From Anastatus disparis (taxonomy: Eukaryota > Arthropoda > Insecta > Hymenoptera > Eupelmidae), in the NCBI GenBank assembly GCA_017163975.1, contig JAFFSR010000239.1:930001-994000 (forward strand): a stretch of DNA of 64,000 nt, read 5' to 3'. The translations under genes were made by a program, and so were the position numbers. Shown here piece by piece: positions 1-13,030 of the stretch (position 1 is its first letter; each line of letters begins with the position of its first letter). The notes below the pieces were generated by a model. That model was not told the DNA's origin. It ran no database searches and worked only from the letters and a program-made list of their open reading frames with translations.

Positions 1-1640
1 TTCCACTTTCTTTATTTAACGTATAAATATATAAAGTTAATCTTAAAATGAAAATTCGTAAATTATTCCGCTCTGTCAATCAGATGTTGTTAAAAATCTA
101 AAGTATCACTTTCTATTTAGGAAATGACCAATTTAAAAGCAATCGAATGTATAGGGGTATATATTGAAAAAAAGGGACCAAATTCATGTTATACATGTAA
201 GCCTCGAAAAAAAACGTCAAAGTATATAGTAATAAAACTTGGGGACACCATCGTCGAGCAATAAACTTTTGAAAAAGGAATTCCGGGAAATTGACCTCTT
301 CCATACACCCTTTTCCCCTATACACAAAAATGCGCAATGTACACGCGAGGTGAATTCTCTCACTGTATATTTTTTTTATATATATAAAACATTCAGTGTG
401 TACAGTCTACGCCAATTAAAAATCGTAAATAAAAATAAAAATAAAAGGCCAGTATGTAGTCGAGAAAAAAAATTGCAATGATTCGATAAAGTTTTCATAG
501 CTCTAGTATTCAGTAATCAATTGACTGAGATTTATTAATAATTGTTAAATAAAAAATAAATAGTGATGAACAAAATTTCTTTTGATTCACATGAGAATAA
601 GGTTTTTTTTTATTCTTTTTAAAAAATATAGAACGATTGCTGTTATTGACTTTGAAATTGACAATTTTTACATAAAATGTTATTGAAAAAAATTTTCAAA
701 AATTGTGTAACAACAAACACACACACATATAGAAATGCATGGAAATATGATAGGAAAAATAGAAGTCAAACATTTTTAACAATAAATCCAATAGTGTGTG
801 CTATTGCGACATTGTATTGATTTTACACTTTTCCTCAAACATAAACTGAGTAAACTAGTTGTTGACATTTTATTTATTTTTTATAACAATATAAAAGAAA
901 TAAATGTGTCATAATTAATTGAAATAACTAGTTTTAAATTATTGATTTTGTTTTAAAATTATAAAAAATATTTTGAAATCATATGAAAGGTTGTTATATT
1001 TTTCAATTAAAAGACCACTCAATAATTAAGAATAAAATGAAATATCATTCTTTTCAGAAAATAAAATACAAAAGCATTCAATGTAATATCGACGACTTAT
1101 GAGATATTGATTAATATTATTATTACAATATAAATTAATTATTGACGTATTCTTCGTTATTGTTGAGAAGGATTCTACTGAAGAGGATCAAAACATCGAC
1201 ACAAAATAAATAAATTGTGAACAGCAATTGTCAGAAATTTTCTTTACTTTTGTTCCATTTAACATAATATAAAAATAAAATATCAATTATATCAACGTAA
1301 TTGAATATACATAATAATAATAATAGATAATGTAATAATTGAAGCAGAATTTGTACATCATTCTTAACACGCCTAGATCACATTCAAAATCTTTCAGTTT
1401 TAAAAGCATTAGTTCCAAATCCAAATTAATTCCTCTTAAACTAAAAAAACTTGCCCCAAAAATCCCATAACCATCTCCTTTCATTAAAAAGTCAGCGTAA
1501 AAAAATTTTTTAAACCGTATCGTGATGTTCACGCCTGAAGGCGATCAATCTTTTTCCAATTTGTCGCAGACCATTAAAAAATCTTTATACACCAGTCCAG
1601 GGCCATACAGGATGACAAACAAATGTAACATCCCATACGC
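1..1640. other. AT-rich stretch without genes
   Basis: Very AT-rich, low-complexity sequence. It has a short (AC)n run near 716-727 and many short A or T homopolymers. No exon-like block, RNA gene or transposon end is visible. An open frame on the minus strand at 1287-1532 is ordinary AT-rich noise. Confidence 0.6.
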
Positions 1641-4080
1641 TTACCAAAATTTTTCTATTATTCTCCACCGGAAAGAAGGAATACAAAAGAAATAGATCGA
1701 ACTTCTGGTAGTCCTAGTAAATTCTAAAAGAAAGAAAATAATAAAAAAAGAAGAGAAAAATAAAAGATAGAGAGAGAGAAAGAGAGAAAGAAATCTTCTA
1801 GGTATATATGTATAAGTAAAACTAAAGCTTTTGTGGTTGTGCATCCGTTTCCGCACCGTCTCTCTTACTTTCTCTAACGTTCAGTCTTTGGTTGTGTGTC
1901 TGGTCTATCCAGCGAAAAGCTCCTGGAACTAACTCGTGCGTTCAATCTTACTTTTCGGTAGAGAGAAGAGAGAGAAAGAGAGCCCCATGGCTTTAACTCT
2001 AGTCAGTTTTAAATGCTCTAGCGTTGGAAGAGACTTTGGTGCTGCTGGTAGTGGTGGTGGTGGAGCTTTTACTTTTGGCATTAAATTTTATTATCATCAA
2101 TCTTCATTTGCCTTGTGGTGCTGTGGTGTGATGGTTTAGAGACTTTGTTGTATAGCGTTAGTTTTCAGAATAATATCATTTTAGATGATTGAGTTTGAGA
2201 GTTTTATTTATCGTCTTTTATTATAATTGGGCTTGGAATTGAACGTGTTGTCATTTTAAACAATGATTGATTCTTCCGAATATTCGTTAAAATTATCAAG
2301 ACTCTAAATAGAAACATTTGAAACTTTAATTATTTTTAAATTTGTTAAATGTGCTGCAGTTGGAATGAATGGCAGTGGATCTGGAGTAAAAGAAATTTCA
2401 AAACAATTTCTTTCTGATAATAATGAAATGAAAAGAATTAAGCTTTTCCCCAGCAATTTTCTTCTTCTTCTTACTATCAATCCTAAAATGGAGACAGCAA
2501 CGCAAACTTAAAAAGCAATTTAATCCTCCGCAGTCAAGTTTATCTTCAATTCGCGCCTGCATTCTCATCAGCGATTCGTCTCGGGTTTTAACCAACGACT
2601 TTTCGATCGCCTCTCTTCTCTTTTATCTTTACTTCTTCTTTCTTTTCTTTTTTTTTCTTATTCGAGCCTCACGCAAACCTCAAGTTTCTACCCGCAGAGT
2701 CCGACCACTATGTGAAAAGAAAAAAGAAAAGAGATAAACAAAAAATAAAAAGAAAGATCTTTTCTATATACGTCTGCGCATTCGTTTTTTTACGAGTATA
2801 GAGGTCTATAAGAAAATTTTGACGAAATGAGCAACGATCGTAAGCAATTTTGTTTTTATTTATTTATTTATCTTTTTTTTTTGGCGTGGCAAAAGAGAGA
2901 TTTTTCTGGCTCATTCAATTGTGAAATCCAAACGCTGCAAAGTCGTTCGGATGTACCAGTTTGGAAAATTGAAGGGACGAGCTGGTTAAGCCGATAATTT
3001 AAACGTTGAGTGAATGCGTTGTCAAAAATTTTAAATAACATAATTATGAGATTACGGGTATTTAATTTTCTATAATGGATTTTATTTGTAACTCAAGTCA
3101 TCAGCAACTATTATATTGTTTTAGAATAAACAAATGTTAAAATTGACAGTTTTTATCAGAATATGCAATAAAAATTCTGGTATCAAATTGACGTTAAATT
3201 TTGTTCAAGTTATTTATCACTGTAAGAAGATGAAAATTTTTCATCCCTGTTTTTCCGATTTTCTTTCTTCTTTCCAAATTCAAAGGAAAAAAACATAAAA
3301 TTTTTCTTCCAATTTGTGATCTATAAAATGAAAAAATAAGAGAATTGATCGATCTATTTTCAAAGGAAACCACAATAGTCAAGGAACACAGACATCGTCA
3401 TTTGTCAGTAGTTTTTGCGTTTGATACTTGAAAAATCGAGCGTAACGTAGGTATACACCGGTAAGAATATAGAAAAAAAAGGAAGAAGAAGAATCCAATG
3501 TATACCCCGACTGAAAATACCTTGTACGAAAAAGGGCCAAGTCAACAATGAGAAAATGATATATAAAGTGAGAAAAGAACACGCGCTGTTTTCTATATAA
3601 TCCAAAGAATACACGTCGAGCAAAGCAAAAAAAAAGAAAAAGAAAAAAGATATATAATACATATAAAAGAAAAACGGACGCACGCGGTCACGCCTAAGCG
3701 ACCTCAAAAGCGTCTGAGATGCTTGCATGGGCGTTATTTTATTTTTTTTTTTTATTTTTCTCATTTCTATGTGCAAAGATTTTTCAATAGGACATCGTAC
3801 TGAGTTTTCCACGAATATATCCTAACAGCTTGAATTCTCAAATCTTTTTTTCCCCCTTATAGCTTCTTCTATTTATTCTCGTTCTCTCTCTTTCTTCTTT
3901 TCATTTATATTTATATATACTTTTTCCTCTTCTTTTATACCCTCCCATTTTGCTATACATTTTCAAGCTATTTTTCGCGCGTCAAAGAAAAAAGAAAGAT
4001 TATCTGAACCGCAAACATACGTTGTTACTAGAAAATGACAACGTTTTTTTTCTTTTTTTTTTTTGAAAGAAAATTGAAGA
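1641..4080. other. Mixed GA/CT-rich and AT-rich stretch
   Basis: A GC-richer block around 1750-2160 has a GA-rich run (1769-1795), a CT/CG-richer segment and an ATG in a favourable context (CCCCATGG, ATG at 1987) opening a 50-codon frame with a Gly run. Nothing in that peptide is recognisable and no splice signals frame it, so it is not called as a gene. From 2580 to 4080 the sequence alternates T-rich, A-rich and GA-rich tracts. A minus-strand 135-codon frame (3405-3812) comes from A-rich and GA-rich sequence read in reverse. Confidence 0.5.
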
Positions 4081-5400
4081 AAACATGGACCCTTATATAC
4101 CTTGTTTTATATATGGTTATATGACAGAAGTCGAATTTTCAGAGGGATGAAAAGATGTTGGATTTGTCATAACTAATTTTAAAGAAATGTAGTAGCAATC
4201 CCGGATGTTTTTCTACAAATTTGTGGAACGAATTAGTTTAAACTCTTTAAAGGCAAATTATTCACCGCTTAGGGAAACATAATTTTCTTTTGACATCTTT
4301 CATATCTCATACGGATTTTATTAAATTCAAAGGAAAATTTAATAATTTCCCAAGATTCATGATATTAAGTCTAGTTTTATTATAAATAATAAAAGTATAT
4401 GAGATTATTTATCAAAACCATTCTTTTGGGTTTATTATAAGAATTCTTTTTTATTTATTAAACAATTTATGGCTACATAAATTCATAAAAAAAAATTTAC
4501 AAAAAAATTCCAATACAATTGTGTATACAAAAATAAAGCAAATTCGTGATCCGAATAGAAAACTAAAATTTTACACTAAATATTTAAACTACTTAAAACT
4601 ACCTTTCACCAAATTTCAAATACGTAGACATGAAAGTTCGCAATACGCATTCTCCATGGCATAAACACATAAGCATAATGTAAGAAATGGTTACAAAAAG
4701 AAACCTTTTAAAATGAATATATATGCGATAATATGCTTAAAGACGACGTGTACGATGGTTATGTGTACCGAGTGAAAGGAATAATGTACATATAAAGAAG
4801 ATAAATAATAGATGTAAAAGAAGTTTTTATTACGTAATAATGTAATACTTTGCATTGCTAAATAACAGAGTACTCTTTTTTCTTTTTGAGCAAACTTGTC
4901 ATTTTCTCATTTTTTTTTTTTCATCTTCCAAATATAGAATCATAATGTATACGTGATAGGAATTTACATTATAAACTTTTTGGGTCAAGTGTTTAAGACT
5001 ACAAAATTATTTTTGCATTGAAGGAAAGAAAAAAAAGTTACGTAAATATCTAGCAATGAAATGATATTTTTTATTTCTTCAGTTTACAATTTTCATTTTT
5101 AAAATTTTGCAGTTCTAGAAAAATAAAAATCTTTGTTGACAATTTTCTATTGTCGCTAAGTAAATATGTATTTAGAATTTTCAACGAAAATAAACATTTT
5201 TTTCTGTGAAAAGGTTTGTAAATAGTACATTTACAACATTTTTACGTTTTCATTTTTTTCGTCGTTTTTTTCTTAACAACAAAATTCAATTTCCTTCGGA
5301 GTTTTCTTAGTTTATAAGATTTTCAAAGAATTGATAATGCATTATTTTTAAATTAAACAGTGTAAATCCAATACACTTGCTTTTTTTCAGCGTCGACACC
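4081..5400. other. AT-rich stretch without genes
   Basis: Low-complexity AT-rich sequence with T-runs and scattered CAs. No coding, RNA or repeat signal beyond homopolymers was seen. Confidence 0.6.
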
Positions 5401-7296
5401 TCGTCTTCTTATTATTTACCATCCACATGTGTATATACACATATAGACATACATATACATAGCGTTTACAAAGTCAAGAGAAAAAGTAAAGCCAAGCTGA
5501 GAAGTAGCAGGGCGAGTGGAAAATTCGAAAAAAAAGGGATATAGTAAAGAAAAGTAGAAAACGTAAAGAGACAGAGAGAGAAAAGAAATGCTTGCTTTTG
5601 CTCTGCAAAAGAGAAAGAGAAAGAAAAAATAAGATAGAAAAAGGAAGAAGTAGAAGAGCAAAAGTGAGAATAAGAGAGCAGCAAGCACAGCAGCAGCAGC
5701 TAGCGAGTTTAGAAGAGATTTGAAATTCCGTCTCTTGGACACGAAGAGAACTACCGACCTGGAAAAACGGTACGTTTACCTCGTCTCTTTCTCTCTCTCT
5801 CGTCCTCCTTTTAACTCGACCAGGTATAAAATGTACATTGGATGTCCGAGACATACGAGAGAGAAGTGCGAGAAGAGACTAAAGTTAAAAAAAAAAGCAA
5901 GAAAGAGAGAGCAAAATAGAGAAAAGCATAAGAGTAGAAAAGACGACGTAGAATTTTATATAAGGGTTTTCTGGTGAAAAATTCGCACGTTTATGTAAAA
6001 AATCGCTGTCTTATTATGTGCATAAATGCTCAGAATGAAAAAAAAAATAAGCGTGTGCGATGTTTTATTTTCAGCTTGGAAAAATTGGACACTGAATAAT
6101 TTAATAAACTTAGTATACAACTTTATTTTTTTTTTGTTTAAAAATAAGATAGCTTTTTATACAAATGGACGTATGATTTTTTCAGTGCGAACCATAAGCG
6201 TCGACCAAAAAAGTTTTAATTAGGATGACTTTATAAAAATTTTTCTATTTTTTACAATGTTAATGAATCTGTTTTAATGTTTTAATAAAATTTTCAAAAT
6301 TTTCCTTTTTCATTACTAATTTTTTTAATTTTTGAGACTTATTTTTTAAAAGAATTTTCATAAGAAACGTATCATTTTTTATTAATAAAGAATGTTACAT
6401 AAAATTTAAAGTACAAAAACAAATATCTTTTTCAACACAAAATACAATGTCATTTTAATCCCAAGATCCATAAAAAAAAATCATTATATTACCACACCTA
6501 CGACCGTTAGCATAAATTCATGAAAGAACTGAAAAAAAAGAAATTATTTCCAATTAACCAATAAATCAGCAGTGCAGCTGTCGTCCTTAAACCATTTTAC
6601 AATAGACTCAATCGTATATCGTCATCATCATTTACACATATATACATATATCCCCATAAAAATAAGCATCGACCGATAAAAAGTTATATGCCTCTCTTTC
6701 TCTCTAAAGTTTATAATACAAAAGAATATCAGAGGACCAAAAATAAGCCACAAGAAACAATCTATATACGGCCTTTATACAATACGTTCCTTTTTTACCT
6801 TACGGTCAAACACGACGACGAACAACACTCGCCGCGTGTTCATGTATATGGACACACGAGAACTTAAAAGAAAGTCAAAAGGAGAAGAAAAAATAAAGGA
6901 GGAAGAAGGTAGAAGTTAGAAAAGATGAAGAGAAAGAGAGAGAAAAAAAATATTGAAATAGAGAAGAGACGACGACGGCGCGTGCAGGTGAAAGACACTG
7001 ACAGGGCCGGTTTGTTGCCCCCGAGTGAGTGGAGACTTTAATAACATACACGCGCCAAAGTATATAGTTCAGGGCAAAATTTTTATTGTCGTTTATTCCC
7101 TTTTTTGACTTTTGCCTTCTTTATATTTTTTTTCCTTCTTATACTTTTCGATGCCAGCTGCGACTTGATTCTTTACCCATTGGCTTGCCTTATATATATA
7201 AACGTTTTCTTATACGCTCGCGCCTTTTATATCCGGAAAAATGATTTTCTTTTATTCTTTTTTTCTACGTGGTGACTCTGATATATTCAATCGAAT

Positions 7297-7327
<31 letters not shown>

Positions 7328-7500
7328 AGCGGGGAGGATATACTGATTTTCCAGAGGAATGCTTTTTGGTTTGTTGAAGATTTCTTTGACGGGAGGGAGA
7401 GAGCTATTGGAATTGCATTGTATTATTATGCTTTTTCCATTTTTTTGTTGTTGTGAGCGTACATAGAGAGATTATATGCTGCCAGTCACAAAAACGCATT
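5401..7500. other. Purine-rich / pyrimidine-rich block
   Basis: Long purine-rich tracts (about 5480-5720, 5860-5945 and 6850-6970) alternate with CT-rich stretches. Overlapping open frames on both strands here are artefacts of these tracts. A pyrimidine tract followed by CAG and GTATAA at 5821-5829 resembles a recursive splice site, but the donor part is poor. AT-rich sequence occupies 6000-6600. Confidence 0.5.
7297..7323. repeat. (AG)n microsatellite
   Basis: An uninterrupted AG dinucleotide run of 13 units. Long GA/CT runs are the commonest microsatellite in this window. Confidence 0.95.
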
Positions 7501-8903
7501 TTTAAAGGTAGTTGTCGTTGGATTATTTTCTTTTTATTTTTGGAATTCGATGGTTTGATCCGGAAAGAATTTTTCAAAAAAGGACAGAAATGCATTTTTT
7601 TGAAATATCGTTTTTTAAATTATTTTTAATGACGTATTTATTAGATATAGAATATTTATGACGCAATCATATTTTCTTTTTAAGTTCTTTTTTACGAAGC
7701 AACATATTAGCGAAATAAACATGATTGATTATCGTACATAATTTTTGCAATTTAATATTGTTAATTTATTTTAAAATTTACGACACAAGAATAAAAGGGG
7801 GCCAGCATTTATAGTAAAACTCTGTAGAAAAGTATCTCTAGAATTGCGTGTCATTACATAAATTATATTGTTAACTGAAAATCGTCGATAAATAATGATT
7901 AGGTTGACCTAAAAATAAGTTCTTATTCTTACCTATCCGTTCGTGTAAAGTGGTCACTCTTTTATTTCAAGTCCTTTAAAAAATTTTCTTCTTCTTTTTT
8001 TTATTACTGAAATCATAGTAATTAAACTAAGTCTGTAAAAGCATTTCCTTTAATACTTGGCTGAACTCTTTAGTACCACACTGACCTAGAAAATCTTTAT
8101 TCTACACCAAACTCCATTTGAGAGAGAAGCCTCTTCTTGTAAATTTTCCAGCTTTCTTCATTCTGAGGCTTTTCTTTTTGTCTTTGTTTCTTCTCCTTTT
8201 TATTTTTTCTTCTTTTTTTTCTCGAAGGTTTTCTTCGACTGAGTGAGAAAATTGTTTTTATTATTTTTTGATTTATATGCGAGTATAGGTAGATATATAA
8301 GCTCTCTGTGCTCTCGTTTGCGCGTGGCCACGAGACTAGAAACGTGGAAAAAGGGACTCTTTATAAAGTTTAATTTGCTGCTACTCAGAAATGATGAAGC
8401 TTACTCTGGGAGAGAACAGAGAGAGAGAGAGAAAAGAGTTTTGGATTCTCTTAATGAAGTTTATTTAAAGTCGCCCCCGAACGCTTGATAGTTTACCAAA
8501 GTTTTCATAATGACATTTTGTACTTGATTAAATCAAAAGTTTATTGGCCTCCTTCTAATTGTTTGAAAAAAAAAAGTTTTTTCTTTTTTTCCGACTCATT
8601 CAATTATGAAAGAAAAATATTTTTACTATGATGGAAAAATAGGTTATTAAAGATCTACTTATTTTTTTAAAGAGGAGAAATGCGATAGTTGGTTAAGAAA
8701 TTTTTTTTAATGAAACGTAGATCTTACCAGCATCACGTTTGCTTCATTCATAATGTAATAAAAATTTTTTGATTACATTTATGAAATTCAAGCTTAAGTC
8801 AAGTTTCTTATATTATTAAGCAATGATTTTTAGTTCATTTTTTACAAAATATATTTATCTAACAATATCAATTACATTGTATGCACAGAGAATAATAAAT
8901 TTT
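7501..8903. other. AT-rich stretch before recursive site 1
   Basis: AT-rich sequence with one GA-containing block near 8400-8440 and no exon-like segment. A possible single mariner-like transposon end starts at 7899, but its partner end is absent. Confidence 0.5.
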
Positions 8904-8936
8904 CTAATTATAATTTTTCTTTTGTTTTAGGTACGT
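8904..8936 (+). other. Zero-nucleotide recursive splice site 1
   Basis: In order: a branch-site match CTAAT (8904-8908, branch A at 8907), a T-rich tract, TTTTAG ending at 8930, and immediately GTACGT starting at 8931. The branch A lies 23 nt from the AG, a normal insect distance. Joining the upstream exon here would regenerate a usable donor GTACGT, so the intron can be removed in steps without adding exon sequence. A second strong donor, GTAAGTG, lies at 9008. The match is to the ratchet-site consensus known from Drosophila long introns; use in vivo is inferred. Confidence 0.75.
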
Positions 8937-9007
8937 TTCCTGAAATAATATTATACTCCAAAAATAGTCTGCATCATTATTCAAGTTAAAATCTGGAAAA
9001 AAAAACT
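8931..9007 (+). other. Cryptic recursive-splicing exon 1 (77 nt)
   Basis: The interval between the recursive AG and the next strong donor (ACT then GTAAGTGT, GT at 9008-9009). Short cryptic exons of this kind help define zero-nucleotide sites in Drosophila and are normally spliced away in the second step. The length is not a multiple of three and the first frame meets TAA after five codons, so retention would disrupt a reading frame. Confidence 0.5.
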
Positions 9008-9271
9008 GTAAGTGTTGACACAATTTTAGTTTATTTAACAACATCATGAAAAATAATTCTACAGTTTATTGAGATTTCAAATAAATCAGAGCATTAAATT
9101 TCAAGTGAAAAAAAGAATACAAAATAATGAAAAATAAAAAATTCAATTGAACGATCAAATAAATATCTTGGCTTTTATCAAGTTCACAAAATAACCAGTC
9201 TCTTAATCATCCTATTCAAGCGAAATATCTCCGGCAATAACGCATTTCCCGGGTCTTTTCCGTATAGTTAT

Positions 9272-9385
9272 AGAGAGAGAGAGAGAGAAAGAGACCTCGT
9301 TGTGCAATGAGCAGCGGCGTCGATGTTAACTTTATTAATTCAGCAACTGAATGCAAGAGTGAGATAGAGAGAGAGAGAGAGAGAG
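9272..9385. repeat. Two nearby (AG)n runs
   Basis: AG dinucleotide runs at 9272-9288 and 9366-9385 are separated by a complex 77-bp sequence. They look like two independent microsatellites and not one interrupted array. Confidence 0.9.
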
Positions 9386-9532
9386 GCAAGGTGTGTGCGC
9401 TTGGTTGCATTTATGTTACGTTCTATACACCTAAAAGTCTTTCCTTCTATCTACATCTCACTCTATCTCTCTACTCTCTTCTCTTTGAGCTAAATTAGTC
9501 GAAGACTATTCCGGAACCGTACCTCCAGAATA

Positions 9533-9570
9533 ACGACGACGACGACGACGACGACGACGTCAACGACGAC
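9533..9570. repeat. (ACG)n trinucleotide microsatellite
   Basis: Nine ACG units at 9533-9559, then TCA, then a short ACGACGAC tail. The repeat is rich in CpG, which fits a genome with little CpG loss in introns. Confidence 0.95.
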
Positions 9571-9813
9571 TCATTGTTAAGTAAGGATCAAGTATACTCT
9601 ACTTGGTTTCATCTCTTTCTCTCTCTCTCACAATCTCTTTTTCTATTTCTCTTTCTCTATTCGTCTTACTTTCATCGAAGATACACTGACAAATTGAAAA
9701 TAAACGAAAGAGAAAAACGGTAAAAAGGTTAAAAGATACGGTATAAAAGGGACGAAAAGTAAGCGTAGGATATATATGTATATAACTATAAAACAATTAT
9801 TGTTCGTTATATA

Positions 9814-9815
<2 letters not shown>

Positions 9816-9856
<41 letters not shown>
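9816..9856. repeat. (GA)n microsatellite, longest in window
   Basis: An uninterrupted 41-bp GA run. Runs of this kind are potential binding sites for GAGA-type factors in insects, but binding is not shown here. Confidence 0.95.
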
Positions 9857-9858
<2 letters not shown>

Positions 9859-10175
9859 AATGGTTTAAAGGAAAAGGGCTATTGTTCTGGCTTTCTATTT
9901 CCTTAAGACAATTTACCGAAGACCTATTGTTTCTATTCTACGTATATATATGTATGTATATATAACTTGAAAACCCAAGTTCAATAGTCCTTATGCATTT
10001 ATATCGAAGTTTGCTCATATTTATTATCCCCCTTTTCGATAACGGAGGAGGACTTTTGACTTTTGAGTATATAGATATGTATACGGTGTATGTATGTATA
10101 TTTGAAGCTGAACACACGAATTTCGAATTCAGGATAATTAGAAAGAATTTTCCTATTCAAGTTTTCCTCCTCGAG

Positions 10176-10193
10176 AGCAGCAGCAGCAGCAGC
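10176..10193. repeat. (AGC)n microsatellite
   Basis: Six AGC units in a short non-coding context. It can be read as poly-Ser or poly-Ala/Gln in various frames, but no flanking coding sequence supports an exon. Confidence 0.9.
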
Positions 10194-12378
10194 CTTTGGA
10201 AAAGTTCTCTCTTTTTCATAGAAACGTTGGTTTATATACACATAAAGAGAGGAAAACTCAAGTGATCTTTTCGTTTGCTCAGTGTATAAAGATATTGAAT
10301 GCTTTTATGATAACTACGTCAGATGAAACTACGACTGAGCTGGGCTGGGTTGTTTTTCTCTCTTTTACGGAGAAATTTCGCTAAAATTTTCCAAACGTAT
10401 ATATGATCTTCCTAAAAGTGCACCTTCATGTGTATATTTTGATTTAATGAGCATCTTAGTTTGAAATATATTAAGGCTTTACTTTAAAATTGATGAGCTT
10501 TACTAAATATTCAAAATTTTCGTCTAAAGGGATGTCATTTTAATGAAATATTATGAGGGATTACTTTGGATTTTTTATGATGACTAAAATCATTCAATAG
10601 CAAATGTATATACAAATATTTATTTAATGTGAAAAAATTAATTAGGAATATTTCTTGTTATATCATTCAATTTATAGGTTAATATATTCTCGAAACCAAT
10701 GGTGAAGAAAACTGCTTTAATTTTTTGTTTCTAATTCGCTTCATCTCATCGTATCTTCCATTCTATATGATATCAGAAATCAATATCATGCACTTAAAAA
10801 AACTAAAAAAGATAATAATTAGTATTCCAATCGAATGTTCGAATCAGCATAAAAAAATCTACTGATAACTTGGTTTACTTTTCATTCCGAAAACATTATT
10901 TTCTCGTCCAGAAAAAAAAATGACAAAATGAACCTCGTTTCGAGAAATAAAGAGATTAAAATACGTATATAATTTGCAAACTCGATGAAAAAAAGAAGCT
11001 AGGGTAGGGAATAAATACACGTTCATAATGATAACATAGCATCTCTTTTTTTTTATTATTCACGATAAATAAGAGGGTATCATCATCGCTATGCTCTGAT
11101 TAGACGCGAAAAGTAAATGGATAGATAGTCTTTGGCTGGTGGTAGTTTTCAGATCGATAAACTCCCTTTTACTGTGTAAAACCCAGTGGATAGAAGAGTA
11201 GCTTTAAGCTCTGCTCACACCCTAACCTATAATCCTATAAGGTATTTCTGGGAGGGGGTGGGTTGGATAGAGAGAGAGAGAAAGATAAAGAGTGAATGAA
11301 GCGTCAGCAGAAATTGTCAGGTGATGAGACCGCAATATCACGCTTCGTGTCAAATTTACCTGTGCACAAGCAGTTTCCAGATATATATCTATGCGATTCA
11401 ACGAAAACTCTGATGATATTGAGGCCAGTTCTTCAGGAAATTGGGAAGATATTTTCATCTTCTTCTTCTTCTTTTTTTTCTAGCAGAAGAAATATAAAAG
11501 AAGAAGAAAAAAAATGAAAAATAGGATTTTGCAAGTGGGTGAACGCAATTTCTTTCCCTTTAATTTCCCTTTTGTGAGAATCTACTTTCCTTATAACTCC
11601 TTCCCCCTCAGGAGTGGTTCACTAAGTGAGAAAAAAAAGGTGGGGATGTTCTTTGACGCCGAGAGAGTTCGTCTATTCTTTCTTCTTCTTCTTAAAAAAA
11701 AGGGTAAGGATCGCTACGTGAAGATTTATGAGGCACTTTGACGCTTACTTTTCTCATATCTTTCTGTTCTCGTTGGTACCTCGATTCTTGACGTATTCCA
11801 AAGTATTACATACGCATGCGCACGAACCTTTTACCCTTTTTTTTTCTTAACAGTTCTTCTCTGTACCTTTAACCATTCTTATTATTGAAGGGGGGTGGCG
11901 CTAGAAGTACGTCGTAAAAATTGGAAAGCTATGGATATAAAAGGTCGTTTGAGAACCGAACCGCACCTTATTGTCTCTATCTCTTTCTTTTGGTTTAATG
12001 TTACGTGTTTAATGGCTAAAAGACTAAAACTGACACACCAGCAATAGTACGATCGTGCTAAATGAACATATCTGTATATAAAAAAAAGGGAAAATATTTA
12101 TAACGGCATTGGGTTAATGGATCGTGGAATGCCGTTCTTCTGTATTGGGTTAAAGGAAAGTTTTTTTCGTGACAATAGTGCGTTTTTCGTTCAAAGAAGA
12201 GAAGAAAAAAAAGGTTGTTTTAATATATTTTTCATAAGGGTAGGAATCCTTTGGTTTACGAGCTCGTGAAATTGTATGCTTTCTATATTTTTAGTAAATC
12301 TGATATTCGCATGCGTAATGTAGTATTTAGTCATTACCTTACCATAGCGTGTCGTAAATTTGTTTTTTTATATTGCAG

Positions 12379-12429
12379 GATCCATATACATATAGGATAA
12401 GAAGTCTTTTTCTTAAATTGGAAAATGGG
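12379..12429 (+). other. Candidate 51-nt microexon
   Basis: A T-rich tract and TTGCAG end at 12378, and GGG followed by GTAAAA gives a donor at 12430. The 51 nt between are open in the first frame (17 codons). The acceptor is good, but the donor lacks the +5 G and the length is short enough for chance. No family is recognised. Confidence 0.15.
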
Positions 12430-12971
12430 GTAAAATTACTTATTCTTTTATGTGAATCGTAAAATTTTGATTTCTTGATTAATATTTACTTGGATGGTAT
12501 AAGTTTATTAGAGGTGATGTTTAGATAATAGAATGGATATTTTCAAGCTTTTTAAAAAATTTTAGTTTTAACAATTACAATTAATATCTTTTCAAATTAT
12601 TCTACTAATATTTTTCGAAAATTATTCTACTAAAATTTCATAAATATTAGAATTCATCTAAACGTACATTTCTAGAAAAAAATGTCGAGTTTTAAAATCG
12701 TAACTAAAAAAAAAACAAAAAACAGCTATAGTATTATGTAGTAGTAGTCAGACACCAATCACTTAAATCTACCTCATCCGTAAAACTGCCATCATCTTTT
12801 TTCTAGACTTTAATCACCAACATCCCCCTTTTAAGCCCATATAGAAAAAAAAGAGTCTCTTAAAAGCCTACTCTCCCAAAAAACTCTCATCTGAATATAT
12901 ACGCACCCTTAGCTAAGCGATTCGCACTTAAGAGTCGATTACATCCCGCGGAGAGATGATAATCAGACACA

Positions 12972-12988
12972 AGAGAGAGAGAGAGAGA
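12972..12988. repeat. (AG)n microsatellite
   Basis: A short AG run at the left edge of the GC-richer block 12890-13260. Confidence 0.9.
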
Positions 12989-13030
12989 AAGTAAGATAGA
13001 GAATAAAGGTATTGTATGCATGTTTTTGCA

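Noticed and set aside
1887..1905. microRNA miR-9-like seed (TCTTTGGTT)
   Set aside because: Only the first nine bases resemble it, and no hairpin precursor forms with the flanks.
1987..2139. ATG in good context opening a 50-codon Gly-containing frame
   Set aside because: No homology recognised, short, and no supporting promoter or splice signals.
3405..3812. 135-codon minus-strand open frame
   Set aside because: Consists of Phe, Lys and Tyr runs read from A-rich and GA-rich DNA.
5790..5829. Ratchet-like pyrimidine tract, CCAG and GTATAA
   Set aside because: The acceptor is acceptable, but the donor lacks the +5 G and no second donor follows.
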